A program made the translations under genes and the position numbers. 64,000 bases of DNA from CAWGAJ01 sp963820545 (GTDB lineage Bacteria; Planctomycetota; Planctomycetia; Pirellulales; Thermoguttaceae). Position 1 is the stretch's first letter. Every line of letters begins with the position of its first letter. Under the pieces are notes generated by a model that saw only the letters and a list, made by a program, of their open reading frames with translations, had not been told where the DNA came from and searched no databases. The DNA lies in NCBI GenBank assembly GCA_963820545.1, contig CAWGAJ010000001.1, forward strand, positions 2,232,001 through 2,296,000, in the 5' to 3' direction. Below, one piece after another: positions 8,043-16,491 of this stretch.

Positions 8043-9335
8043 ATGAATGACAGTGTCCTACCGACCGAGAGTATTTCTGAAAAATTCCCAGAGCAAATCC
8101 TAGCAACCTCGCAGGCGCCTGCCTCCGGAGGTTGCGAAAGCCGAAAATCCTGCTGCTGTTGCAGGTTTGTGGCATGGTTTCTAGGTTGCGCAATCGTTTT
8201 GGCAATAATCATCTTTGTGTGCTGGCGATTACTAACGCCAAAATATACGGCCAAGGCGTATCTACGCGTGGCTTATCAAGCACCGGCTTTGATGTTTTCC
8301 AGCTTCCAAGAGCCGAACCCAATAGAGTACGATATTTTTAAGAATACACAGGCGCAACTCATCAAAAACCGGTTTGTGCTGGCAGCCGCGGTTCGCAAAC
8401 CGGAGATCAACGGTTTGCCGATCCTGAAAAAGCAATATGATCCCGTCTCGTGGCTGATGAAGAACCTCTCGGTGAGCTTTCCAGGAAAGGCGGAGGTTAT
8501 GGAAATTGGACTTACCACTTACGATCCCCAAGAGGCTGCGGAAATCGTTACGGCGGTTCTCGAGGCTTACATGACCGAAGTCGTGGATGGGGAAAGGGAT
8601 CAGCGCCGGCAGCGAATCAGCGATATCGATCGTATTTATACCGAGAAAGAAGGCGAAGTCCGCAACCGGCGCAGCGAGCTTAAACAATTGGCCGAACAAC
8701 TGGGAACGGCCGAGACGGAAACCCTCACCCTGAAACAAAGGCTTACTCTTGAGGAATTGGCATCATATCGGCAAGAGTTGGCGCGTAGTGAGTTTGAATT
8801 GGGCCGATTGCGGAGCGAATTGGCCTCCCTATATGCGGAACGCGACGCCGTGAAGAACACTGAAATATCGGACATCGAATGTGAAATGTTCGCCCAGAAT
8901 GATCCGGTTTTGAAAGATTTGTTACAGGATATTAAGTCGCGGAAAGGGGAACCGGAAAACAAGGATTTGGCCCGCTTCCAGAAAGATTACGCCGAGCGGA
9001 TTGAACAAATCCGCAAGGAAATCCACCGCAAGCAGATCGGTGAGATGGAAAGGGAAATCAAGCGCGTGGAAGCGGCCATTGAAGTTGCCAATAAGCAGCA
9101 GCAAGCCAATGAGAAAGACGTGCAACGGCTGCGCAAACTGGCCGAGCAGTTCGGCAGCTCGTCGATTGACGTGGAAATGATGCGTGCCGATATCGAAAAC
9201 CGCGAAATGGCCTTAGCCAGCATCGCCGCCGAGCGGGAAAAACTCCGCATCGAGTTGCGCTCCGCATCACGGATCACTCCCCTGCAAAAAAAGGCGGAAG
9301 CGGAAAAACGACCGCCCCTCTTTTTTATCCCTTGA
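8043..9335 (+). CDS. Wzz/chain-length-determinant-like coiled-coil membrane protein (probable C-terminal frameshift)
   Basis: Preceded by AAGGGGAG, the 430-residue product has a Cys-rich patch (CESRKSCCCC) and one transmembrane helix at about 43-63, then a Wzz-like extracellular domain with the entry motif TPKYTAKAYLRV and a long coiled coil (about 190-400). Such polysaccharide co-polymerases set polymer length at the inner membrane and normally end in a second transmembrane helix. Here the frame ends with RPPLFFIP. Adding one base near 9305 (an A-run) continues as TTAPLFYPLTGMVGMVAV, a plausible missing terminal helix, ending at about 9393. The gene is therefore probably frameshifted. No tyrosine-kinase domain is attached. 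It likely belongs to exopolysaccharide assembly. Confidence 0.8.
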   Translation: MNDSVLPTESISEKFPEQILATSQAPASGGCESRKSCCCCRFVAWFLGCAIVLAIIIFVCWRLLTPKYTAKAYLRVAYQAPALMFSSFQEPNPIEYDIFKNTQAQLIKNRFVLAAAVRKPEINGLPILKKQYDPVSWLMKNLSVSFPGKAEVMEIGLTTYDPQEAAEIVTAVLEAYMTEVVDGERDQRRQRISDIDRIYTEKEGEVRNRRSELKQLAEQLGTAETETLTLKQRLTLEELASYRQELARSEFELGRLRSELASLYAERDAVKNTEISDIECEMFAQNDPVLKDLLQDIKSRKGEPENKDLARFQKDYAERIEQIRKEIHRKQIGEMEREIKRVEAAIEVANKQQQANEKDVQRLRKLAEQFGSSSIDVEMMRADIENREMALASIAAEREKLRIELRSASRITPLQKKAEAEKRPPLFFIP

Positions 9336-9533
9336 CAGGAATGGTCGGCATGGTCGCTGTAAAAGTTTTCCTTGTTGTAATGTGACCTGCAATCGGCATA
9401 TTTTATCTATTTGGCATTCTCAAGTGCCGCATGTTGCCTTTTTGCATCTTATAGTTATAGCAATTGAAGATCACAGCCGCGCTAAAAATTTATACAGCCG
9501 GCACAATCGCTACAACTAGGTTAAGCAGAAGAG

Positions 9534-10880
9534 ATGCAAAACTTTTTCCGGCGAATATGGAGCTGGTCGCTGACAGCGTGGCTGGGTATTTGCCCGCTGG
9601 TCTGGGCAAATACCAACGAACCGCTGCCGCCATCCGACAAGATTATCCAGCATAAAGATTCTTGGCCTGGGGTTCAGGCAAGTCTGTCGGTTTTGGAACA
9701 ACAATTGTTTACCGATGCCGCCGATGGACGCCTGGACGATTTCTCCTTGCTGGGCGCGGCATTGATCGCCAGCGGCGTGGATGATCCAAGCACCATACGA
9801 CACTATGAGGAACGTGTTGCTGGATGGGCAAGTGAATTACGCAAACAAGGCTGCTTAGACCATGCGCCGCGCCAGCAAGCGGAGGCGATTTTTGCTTTCC
9901 TGCACCGCCGGATTCTTCACGGGGGGTATCACATCGAATGCAGCGATTTGCGTCAAGCATTGGATGAAGGCCGTTTCAACTGCGTAAGCGCTACAGTGCT
10001 GTTCGACTATCTGGCGGGCAAACTCGGTCTAGATTGTTTCGCCCTGGAAACGCCCGGCCATGCCTTAAGCCGGGTCTTTTTGCCAGACGGATCGCTTGAC
10101 GTGGAAACCACTTGCCCGCGCTGGTTTCAGTTGCAACACGATCCGGTCAGGCAGGCCGAGGCTGTGGAAAAAACCATTGGCCTTCAACCGGCAAAAGACA
10201 AGACCAAGCTCCGCGAGGTTTCGCCGCTGCAACTGACGGCGATGATTTATTATAACCGCGGCGTGGATTTTTTGGGGGAAAAACGCTTTGCGCAAGCAGC
10301 GGCCGCCAACGTCAAAGCCCTCCGGCTTGACCCGCTAAACAGCACCGCCCGGGGCAATTTTCTGGCCACGATCAACAATTGGTCCATCGAATTGTGCAAT
10401 GCCGGCAATTTTTTCCAAGCCGCGGCCCTGCTCAGGCAAGGGCTTGTTTATGATCCGCATTACGAGGCTTTTGCACTGAATTATGTGCATGTGCATCATC
10501 AATGGTCGGAGCAGTTGTGTAAGGAAAAACGATACCAGGAGGCAGCAGAACTGTTGAATCAAGCAGCCCGGGAAATGCCCGATCGAGAATATCTCCAACA
10601 TGCGGTTTCGGAGATTTATCGGCGTTGGTCGCGTGTGTTACTGGAGACCGATCAGATAGACCAGGCATTCGCCGTTTTTGCCGAAGCACGTCGTTGCCAC
10701 GGCAAGTGTCCGGAGGAGCTGGAAGGCGAATTGTCGGCCGTAATCGAATACGGGCAAAAACTGCTGTCCCAAAATCGTTACCATGAGACTTGGCAACTTT
10801 TCGATCGGGCTTTGATCCTCCAGAACGAAGCCGCTACGCCGCATGATGGCCCTCGTGCGGCAGAGAAAAAAAGGCTCTAG
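9534..10880 (+). CDS. exported transglutaminase-like / TPR protein
   Basis: The 448-residue product starts with a signal peptide (cleavage near VWA-NT, residue 26). Residues about 110-195 form a transglutaminase-like fold with RFNCVSATVLF (Cys150), ETPGHALS (His176) and DGSLDVETT (Asp189), the expected Cys-His-Asp order. From about 235 onward there are TPR-type helical repeats (YYNRGVDFLGEKRFAQAAA and others), typical of protein-protein scaffolds. It probably acts outside the cytoplasm as a peptidase-like or inactive binding domain tied to TPR scaffolding. It follows the Wzz-like gene by 200 bases. The catalytic triad is intact; the substrate is unknown. Confidence 0.85.
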   Translation: MQNFFRRIWSWSLTAWLGICPLVWANTNEPLPPSDKIIQHKDSWPGVQASLSVLEQQLFTDAADGRLDDFSLLGAALIASGVDDPSTIRHYEERVAGWASELRKQGCLDHAPRQQAEAIFAFLHRRILHGGYHIECSDLRQALDEGRFNCVSATVLFDYLAGKLGLDCFALETPGHALSRVFLPDGSLDVETTCPRWFQLQHDPVRQAEAVEKTIGLQPAKDKTKLREVSPLQLTAMIYYNRGVDFLGEKRFAQAAAANVKALRLDPLNSTARGNFLATINNWSIELCNAGNFFQAAALLRQGLVYDPHYEAFALNYVHVHHQWSEQLCKEKRYQEAAELLNQAAREMPDREYLQHAVSEIYRRWSRVLLETDQIDQAFAVFAEARRCHGKCPEELEGELSAVIEYGQKLLSQNRYHETWQLFDRALILQNEAATPHDGPRAAEKKRL

Positions 10881-10881
10881 G

Positions 10882-10909
10882 CCGGAGACCGGAGTCGGGA
10901 GACTGGAAA
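10882..10909. repeat. heptamer repeat tract, 4 units (CCGGAGA type)
   Basis: CCGGAGA, CCGGAGT, CGGGAGA, CTGGAAA in uninterrupted 7-base steps, starting one base after the stop codon ending at 10880. Confidence 0.8.
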
Positions 10910-11238
10910 CATTTTTTCAAATCAAAGCACAGCCGGTTATTCACACTTTTTAGGGTTTATATATTACAGGGCAGCCTGTAAAAAAGAGTGGTTTTTCGGG
11001 CTTTTCATGCTTATTTGACATCTTCTGATTCCTGAACTAAATTTTATTTGGCGACCTCAAGATCGAGTATGAGGGGCTTGCTTTTCCTGGTTTTTTCTCC
11101 CTCGGTTTAGAGGGTATTTGTGCCACGTGGCTTTTTTATGGGGCAATCGCGCACTTTATAAGCCGGCAAACTGATTACACACGAGCAGTCTGGTATTGTA
11201 CTCACAGATGTAATAGTAATATCAACTCAGGAAAGTCT
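10910..11238. other. intergenic region with two palindromes, no gene seen
   Basis: TTACAGG-GCAG-CCTGTAA at 10972-10989 is a perfect hairpin or operator-like palindrome. GCCACGTGGC at 11122-11131 is followed by TTTTTT. Neither can be assigned a role. No ORF or tRNA was seen. Confidence 0.45.
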
Positions 11239-11670
11239 ATGCTTCAGCTTCATGATCCGCAACCTGATCTTCTTGACTCTGAAAAAGCCCTTTCAGAAGA
11301 CAGAGTTTGTACCCAGGTATGGGAATTACTGGGAACGCTGTATCCGCAGTATGACATGCTGGAAAGACGCCAGGAAAACCGCTATCCGTTTCCTCAATTG
11401 ATCCATCTTACGCCGATCGCCGAGGACGGCATTACGCCGGAGGGAAAAAGTGTTGTTGTAGTGGGCAGGCATCTATCTCGAAGCGGATTGGGGTTTTATC
11501 ATCCCAAGCCGTTGTCATATCGCCGCATGATTGCCTCGCTGGAATGTCACGGCCATTGGTTGGGTTTTATCATCGACATCAGATGGTGCCGGTTTACCCA
11601 ACAAGGCTGGTACGAAAGCGGCGGCCGTTTTATCAAGGCGGTTCCCTCGCCCATCACAAGCACGGAATGA
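11239..11670 (+). CDS. PilZ-like domain protein
   Basis: A 143-residue protein starting at ATG 11239 behind AGGAAAG. It has the two PilZ signatures in the right order: an arginine-rich RRQENRYPFP (about 49-58), then GRHLSRSGLGFYHPKPL (about 84-100, equivalent to D/NxSxxG). PilZ domains bind cyclic di-GMP; here the Asp of the second motif is replaced (HLSRSG), so binding is likely but not certain. The N-terminal 45 residues are acidic and unmatched. The gene stands alone with its own terminator, into whose T-tract an IS element has inserted. A role in c-di-GMP control of surface polysaccharide is an inference. Confidence 0.7.
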   Translation: MLQLHDPQPDLLDSEKALSEDRVCTQVWELLGTLYPQYDMLERRQENRYPFPQLIHLTPIAEDGITPEGKSVVVVGRHLSRSGLGFYHPKPLSYRRMIASLECHGHWLGFIIDIRWCRFTQQGWYESGGRFIKAVPSPITSTE

Positions 11671-11768
11671 TGTTCTAGAGTATATTGGCGAGGCCATGTT
11701 CCTCCTACTCTGCTCCAGGGGCGCAGCTATTGATCTCAGGAAAAAAATATTTGTGTAACATAATAATG

Positions 11769-11811
11769 TTGGGGTGACAGTTGAAGTTTAACCGCCACCC
11801 CAATTATTTTT
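11769..11811 (+). terminator. Rho-independent terminator of the PilZ-like gene, split by IS insertion
   Basis: TTGGGGTG (11769-11776) pairs with CACCCCAA (11796-11803), followed by TTATTTTT (11804-11811). That T-tract is exactly the 8-base target duplication of the adjacent IS element. The stem also belongs to the repeat family at 6115-6147. Confidence 0.75.
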
Positions 11812-11836
11812 CGGAATTATCCATTTAACAAAGCAA
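11812..11836 (+). repeat. left terminal inverted repeat of the IS element
   Basis: 25 bases that match the right end (13771-13795, reverse complement) at 24 positions; flanked outside by TTATTTTT. Confidence 0.92.
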
Positions 11837-11841
11837 GATCA

Positions 11842-11991
11842 TTATTTGCGTTTTCGTTTTGATATTAAAAGTTTCGCCTCTACTTTCTCTGGATCAACCT
11901 TCATAAATGCTTCTAATGCCTCCTCGGGTTTGAGCGGGTAGAGCGAGAGGCGTTTAAGGCGGTGTTTATGGGGTTTGGGCTTATTTGCCAT
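11842..11991 (-). CDS. 49-residue basic orphan protein (IS passenger)
   Basis: ATG at 11991 to TAA at 11842. The product is very basic and carries HRLKRLSLYPLKPEEALEAF followed by VDPEKVEAK. From memory, short proteins with an 'LSLYPL-x-PEEAL' core are common orphans in planctomycetes and in DNA near transposases, but I cannot verify this here. It lies wholly inside the IS element, five bases from its left inverted repeat, and reads toward that end. Function is unknown. An accessory role to transposition or to a toxin-antitoxin-like unit are both guesses. Confidence 0.6.
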   Translation of the reverse strand: MANKPKPHKHRLKRLSLYPLKPEEALEAFMKVDPEKVEAKLLISKRKRK

Positions 11992-12065
11992 ATATTGACT
12001 TTCTGAATTGTGGGATATCTAATCAATTCTCTGGCACTATTCTTAATTCAAAAACAGAAAGGGGT

Positions 12066-12281
12066 ATGAACATGAGTAAATGGTTAAATATCGAAATGTT
12101 GGATGGAAGCGGAGAAAATGTTAGTATTACCTTTGATAAAAACGGCAATTTTGAATTTAAACTAGACAAACCAAAAACAGTATCCAAAATAACTATTTCC
12201 GATCAACCAACATCAAGTCCCGTTACCGACGTTTTATGTGACGCTTTGAAAATTCCCCACAAACCGGAGAAGTCGTCTTGA
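12066..12281 (+). CDS. small hypothetical protein (IS passenger)
   Basis: 71 residues from ATG 12066 (alternative ATG 12072), preceded by GAAAGGGGT. The sequence is AT-rich and begins MNMSKWLNIEMLDGSGENVS; it has alternating beta-like segments (NVSITFDKNGNFEFKL, TVSKITIS) and a Pro/Lys-rich end. No family is recognised. It has no signal peptide or membrane segment. It runs opposite to the transposase and the 49-residue gene, between them, inside the IS element. Confidence 0.55.
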   Translation: MNMSKWLNIEMLDGSGENVSITFDKNGNFEFKLDKPKTVSKITISDQPTSSPVTDVLCDALKIPHKPEKSS

Positions 12282-12425
12282 GTGATAGCCTTAATTCCAC
12301 TGAATGACCATCAGCACTCGTTAATATATGTATTCTATCGATGGCCAAACCTAATGATAACAATAATGATTTCACTGTAGTTTTTTTGTGGCATGGGGTT
12401 TTCATCTTAAAGAATCCATTCTGTT

Positions 12426-13403
12426 TTAAGCACCCTCTGGTGCGATAGCTTGTTTATAAACTAATCTTTTACCTTCCGCTCCCCGAATAGCTAACACAGC
12501 CCGCTCTCCATCGTTAACCTTACGTCCATTCCACCGGAAGGAAAATTCATCCATGTAACGGTGCAAATGATGCTTAGAGATATGATGGAAAGTACCGTGT
12601 ACGCCACGCTTTAAGAGAGCGAAGAAAGATTCACCCGTATTTGTGTGGAATAAACCACGCACATATTCACCTACACTGTGATTTACTGTTTGATGCCCAC
12701 CCTCAAACTCTTGGCCGATGCCATTGTAAGCCGGTAATTCATCAGTCAGGATGGTGGACTGCCTATTTACGTTCTCTCGGATTGCATCCTTGAGGGTATC
12801 GGCGGTAACGTTTTCAACCACCCTCGTTTTGACGCTTCCGTCACGTTCAACCAGGGCTACCACAGGCGTCTTTTTGGTGCCACGTCCTCGCTTATTCTTA
12901 ACTGGATTGCCTAATTCATCTTTTTGGCCCTTCCTTGGTTTGCCACCTACGTAGGTTTCGTCTACTTCCACCATGCCTTGCAACTTGCTGGCGAGCGGAT
13001 CTTCGGCCATCGCAAGGCGGATGCGATGGGCAAGATGCCATGCTGATTGATAGGAATGAAGGCCAAGATTTCGCTGGAGTTGTAAAGCCGAAACGCCCTT
13101 TTTGTGGGAACACATGGAATAGAAAGCCTGTACCCACTGACGTAGCGTAATGTGGGAGCGGTGCATGACCGTACCAACAGTCACAGTGAATTGCTTACGG
13201 CAAGCGTTGCACTGAATAACCCCATCCCGTGCCTTCCCGGCTTTTAGGTGGGTTGCGTTATCACTTTCACAATGCGGGCAAATCGGCCCGTTTGGCCAAC
13301 GGATTGATTCCAAAATAGTCCTTGCTTCGTTTTCAGTTAGGCGTCCAACATCAATTGACGCCATATCGGAGTGTTTAGTATATTTGGGTGGTTTGTATTT
13401 CAT
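12426..13403 (-). CDS. IS1595-family transposase (ISXO2-like)
   Basis: 325 residues, with AGGAGA seven bases before the ATG. It has an N-terminal zinc ribbon (CPHC at 42-45, CNAC at 65-68) and then an ISXO2-type catalytic core: VEVDETYVGG (Asp148), LTDELPAYNG (Asp221) and NTGESFFALLKRG (Glu258), followed by YMDEFSFRWN. This is the expected DDE arrangement of IS1595 and the length is normal, so the enzyme appears intact. It cuts and joins the 25-base ends described for this element and leaves 8-base duplications. Confidence 0.95.
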   Translation of the reverse strand: MKYKPPKYTKHSDMASIDVGRLTENEARTILESIRWPNGPICPHCESDNATHLKAGKARDGVIQCNACRKQFTVTVGTVMHRSHITLRQWVQAFYSMCSHKKGVSALQLQRNLGLHSYQSAWHLAHRIRLAMAEDPLASKLQGMVEVDETYVGGKPRKGQKDELGNPVKNKRGRGTKKTPVVALVERDGSVKTRVVENVTADTLKDAIRENVNRQSTILTDELPAYNGIGQEFEGGHQTVNHSVGEYVRGLFHTNTGESFFALLKRGVHGTFHHISKHHLHRYMDEFSFRWNGRKVNDGERAVLAIRGAEGKRLVYKQAIAPEGA

Positions 13404-13519
13404 ATAAATCTCCTAAGTAATTGATTTATATGAAATTATATCATTTTCCTTATGCGTTGTCAAGTAGATAACTTTATAAATTTGCTTATTTTTGTGGTTT
13501 TTTGTATAAAATAATCGAC

Positions 13520-13762
13520 TTAATTTCAGCGAACAAGGAGCGCAGCCCTATGGGCGAGAACGGAGTAACTTATGTTACAACACGTTTTACCTGTAGTGCG
13601 TCTCTGAATAAAGGAAACCCAGTCCTTTCAGTAGAGTCAGCTATTGGGCGAAAAGCGGACTTCCAATATTCAGGGAGTTAAAATACCACGGTCCCTATCC
13701 TCAAGATGACTCCTTGACGGGCGGGGTTATACTGTGGTGCGCTCCCGTTCGCTGAAAATTAA
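13520..13762 (+). ncRNA. structured RNA candidate inside the IS1595 element
   Basis: A closed, nested fold is visible by eye. Basal stem: TTAATTT/AAAATTAA (13520-13526 with 13755-13762), CAGCGAAC/GTTCGCTG (13527-13534 with 13747-13754) and GGAGCGCA/TGCGCTCC (13537-13544 with 13738-13745). Inside are hairpins GCCC-TAT-GGGC (13545-13555), GTAAC-TTAT-GTTAC (13565-13578), AAGGA/TCCTT (13611-13627), TATTGG/CCAATA (13642-13668) or alternatively CTGAATA/TATTCAG (13604-13610 with 13667-13673), CCACGGT/ACTGTGG (13686-13692 with 13731-13737) and TCAAG/CTTGA (13701-13717). The G-U pair in CCACGGT/ACTGTGG favours the plus strand. No ORF explains it. The size and transposon setting recall HEARO/omegaRNA, but no IscB gene is present and that identity is unverified. 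Confidence 0.6.
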
Positions 13763-13770
13763 ACTCCTGT

Positions 13771-13795
13771 TTGCTTTGTTAAATGGATAGTTCCG
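13771..13795 (-). repeat. right terminal inverted repeat of the IS element
   Basis: Reverse complement of the left end with one mismatch; followed outside by the TTATTTTT duplication at 13796-13803. Confidence 0.92.
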
Positions 13796-13845
13796 TTATT
13801 TTTTATAAAACGCAGACAATTATCGGAATCAGATTATTGATTCAC

Positions 13846-15975
13846 CTATTTGAAGCGCCACTTGCGAATGCCTGTCCACAGGCCTATCGCGGCAAGGGAC
13901 GTCAAGAGCATTGTCAAGGCGGCTGGTTCGGGAACAACAGTGATGCTTCCGCCGACATACAAATCACCCAGATTCCAGGAGAGTCCCCCGGAGAGCGTTG
14001 GCAGATTGATCGTGGAAAACGCACCAGAATGGCCGGTGAAGTTTAGGATGTCGAAGGTATCGCCGCTAATGGGCATGAAAGAGTTGATTAGCGAAACAGT
14101 GAGCATGCTGCCGCTTTGCATGGTAAGATCACCGGTACAATTCAGCACATCGTATAACGTCTCCGGTGTGGTGCCTGCCAATTCGATCTTCAGCAAGGAG
14201 GCGTTGCCGAAGATCGTGTTCCCGACGGTTAACATGCCGGGGCTTTCGCCCGGTTCCACCGTACCTAGTACTGTCATCGCGCCAAGAACCGAACCGTTGC
14301 CCTTGATGGTTTTTCCGTTGCCCAATGTATAGCCGGAGACGTCGGAAACATCGAACGTGCCTGTAACAACATCGATAAGATTGCTGGCAATCGAACCGGA
14401 GGAGGCGATTTTCAAGGTACCACCGTTGATCGTAGTATTACCAGTATAGGTATTGTAATTACAGAGGGTCCAAGTTCCACCGTCAGTTTTTGTGACACTG
14501 ATATCATTGGGATTAATAGCAGAGCCGCCGCCGATAACACCATTCACTTCTCCACTGCTTGCGCCTTTAAGAGTCAGATTACGGGTAGAGGTAATAGTGG
14601 AATTGTTTTTGATATTACCGAGGGAGAGAAGTCCGCTGGAGGACTCGATGACGTAATTAGAACCATTGCCGTTAGCGCCGATTGCGTCAACCTGAGTCAG
14701 CAATATATCCCCACTTAGGGTATTGTTGCCGCTATAATTCTGGAAGTGTGTATAACTTGCCGAATTACGTCCCTGTAACGTAATATCTTTAGGAATGTTT
14801 AATGCCGATGAGGAACCGTCTAACTCAATTCGCCCAGTGGTAGGAGTGGTGGTGCCATAAAGTTCATCGTAGATAGAAGAGGCAACGGTGACAGCGCCGG
14901 TCGAGGAGCCGTTGCCCAGTGCATTGCTATTGTTCAACCTCAATACACCATCATGCACCCAGAAAGGAACATTGCCGTCATTCTCTCCCGAGAGGGTCCA
15001 AGTGCCAGAGCCTTCTTTCCAGACAGAAATTGAATTCGGATTACTGCCAGGGCCGATGTAACCCAGAATTTCACCATTCGAAGTGCCCCGCAGGACAAGA
15101 TTTCGCGGGGAGGTGGCGACGTAACTGGCATCATTGCGAATGTCGCTGGCAATTAAGAGATTGCCGGCAGCCGACTCGAGGATGGCGTGATTGCCCCCCT
15201 CAATGATCGATATATTGTTACTGATGGTGTTGTCGCCACCTACATTAACAATACTTGCCGGAAATTCATTCAGGACAGGTGTGCCATGAGCACCAGGACC
15301 ATGACCTAATCCATTTTGCTTCTGCTGGAGAGTAATAAAATTCGTGAGATTTATTCCCCCGGAGAGCTGAAGTTGGGCTGGATTGGCATCTGTACTACTG
15401 GCGGCGCGACCTGTAATTAAAACAGCCGCATTACCAAGTGCGTTTGAATCAGTAACCCTAAGCACTCCCCCATCATTCGAGTTAAAAACTCCAATAGTTA
15501 CAGTCCCCCACAAATCGTAATTGTTGCCGGAAACAATCAAAGTGCCGAGGCCCCTTTTGTTGAAACCTTGGAATCCCGTTATACTCGAGTTGATAGTCGC
15601 GGTAACGTCGGTGGCAGTCGTAATCATGGGAGTTGATGGGCCCGCTAACGCAAGCGTGTTATCATTTATTGTGTAACCATCCACATTAAAAGTGATATTA
15701 TTCACATAAATCCATCCCGGATCGACGGAAACTGCGCCAGCGTTATTTTGGAACACGGCGTTGTCATAATTGCTGTTGTTCCAGATCGTATCGAGTGGAC
15801 CTGCCGGATCGGTTGCCCAGTTCTGGATTGCGGTATCCCAATTACCGTTGCCTCCGTTGGGGGCGTTCCAATAAAGTGTTGTTTGTGCTTGCATGGTCGA
15901 GGTCATTGAAAGCCCCAATGCCAGAGCCAATAACATGCTGAAATACTTAGTCGCATCAATTTGTTTTTTAATCAT
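13846..15975 (-). CDS. exported autotransporter-type beta-strand repeat protein with PEP-CTERM sorting signal
   Basis: 709 residues. A signal peptide (about 1-30, ending TMQA-QT) is followed by Gly/Asn/Thr-rich beta-helix sequence with autotransporter-associated strand repeats, for example GTWTLSGENDG, GGTWTLCNYNTYTGNTTING and TLVVSGNN-like units. It ends VVPEPAALTMLL, a hydrophobic helix and RKWRFK, the classic PEP-CTERM signal cut by an exosortase. The mature protein should be surface or matrix associated and likely linked with exopolysaccharide. A candidate exosortase-like gene lies at 28028-28861. The IS element has inserted 50 bases beyond its stop without breaking it. Confidence 0.9.
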   Translation of the reverse strand: MIKKQIDATKYFSMLLALALGLSMTSTMQAQTTLYWNAPNGGNGNWDTAIQNWATDPAGPLDTIWNNSNYDNAVFQNNAGAVSVDPGWIYVNNITFNVDGYTINDNTLALAGPSTPMITTATDVTATINSSITGFQGFNKRGLGTLIVSGNNYDLWGTVTIGVFNSNDGGVLRVTDSNALGNAAVLITGRAASSTDANPAQLQLSGGINLTNFITLQQKQNGLGHGPGAHGTPVLNEFPASIVNVGGDNTISNNISIIEGGNHAILESAAGNLLIASDIRNDASYVATSPRNLVLRGTSNGEILGYIGPGSNPNSISVWKEGSGTWTLSGENDGNVPFWVHDGVLRLNNSNALGNGSSTGAVTVASSIYDELYGTTTPTTGRIELDGSSSALNIPKDITLQGRNSASYTHFQNYSGNNTLSGDILLTQVDAIGANGNGSNYVIESSSGLLSLGNIKNNSTITSTRNLTLKGASSGEVNGVIGGGSAINPNDISVTKTDGGTWTLCNYNTYTGNTTINGGTLKIASSGSIASNLIDVVTGTFDVSDVSGYTLGNGKTIKGNGSVLGAMTVLGTVEPGESPGMLTVGNTIFGNASLLKIELAGTTPETLYDVLNCTGDLTMQSGSMLTVSLINSFMPISGDTFDILNFTGHSGAFSTINLPTLSGGLSWNLGDLYVGGSITVVPEPAALTMLLTSLAAIGLWTGIRKWRFK

Positions 15976-16280
15976 GCGTTTACCCTTTCTTAATAGATAT
16001 TGATGTAGAATGATCCAAGGCGCGGTGAGACCCTAAGTTTTTTCTTCACTGTAAAAAGGAGCAGGAACAGCCTGCCTCGCAATGCGCACGTACTTTTGTC
16101 ACGCTCTTAGGAAACCAACAGCACCGCAAGAGTCGGCTGAAGCAGATATCTGGCAGCGTGCGGCATCTATGTAGTGCTGATGCCCGATTTCAAAAGCGCA
16201 ATGACGTGAAGCGCTGCCTCTTTGATTAGAAGGCGTAGATTGAACGAACTAATCACGTCGCTTAGGGTCGTCCGCTTAGA

Positions 16281-16395
16281 AACTATCCGAACACCCAGCA
16301 GTTTTTTAGCTTCTCAATGAAGTAGTTGTTGTAATCAATGAGAAAAGTCCTCTCCCCGCCCATATCCCGTATGGACAGGGACTTATCGGATAGTT
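16281..16395. repeat. 115-base inverted-repeat unit
   Basis: Perfect 10-base ends AACTATCCGA and TCGGATAGTT enclose about 95 bases that include the imperfect hairpin TCCCGTATGGACAGGGA. It has the shape of a miniature mobile element or of a decayed repeat; no target duplication was recognised. Confidence 0.45.
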
Positions 16396-16457
16396 ACTCA
16401 AAAACTATTTCTACCATAATTTAGATAAAATACAATAATTTCAGGTGAAGTTTTTTT

Positions 16458-16491
16458 GGGGGGGGCTAAAAGAGATTTTTGGGGGGTGGGG
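16458..16491 (+). repeat. poly-G runs (8 G, then 6 G + 4 G)
   Basis: Eight G at 16458-16465 and GGGGGGTGGGG at 16481-16491 lie 15 bases apart, each following a T-run. They could form a G-quadruplex or be a phase-variable or error-prone tract; nothing shows a function. Confidence 0.5.

Larger units (their letters stand above)
11812..13795. mobile_element. complete IS1595-family insertion sequence with passenger genes and a structured RNA
   Basis: The ends are 25-base inverted repeats: 11812-11836 (CGGAATTATCCATTTAACAA, then AGCAA) and 13771-13795, differing at one position. They are flanked by identical 8-base direct repeats TTATTTTT (11804-11811 and 13796-13803), the duplication length known for IS1595. 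The 1984-base element holds the transposase (minus), a 49-codon gene (minus), a 71-codon gene (plus) and a hairpin-rich segment at 13520-13762. The intact ends, duplication and transposase indicate a recent insertion. Its AT-rich passenger genes differ from the GC-richer surroundings. Confidence 0.93.

Noticed and set aside
13520..13762. Firm naming of the structured RNA as HEARO/omegaRNA
   Set aside because: No IscB or TnpB gene accompanies it and no consensus could be checked without a covariance search.
13846..15975. Repetitive Gly/Asn/Thr-rich coding sequence as a possible tandem-repeat array
   Set aside because: It is explained by beta-helix repeats of an autotransporter-type PEP-CTERM protein.
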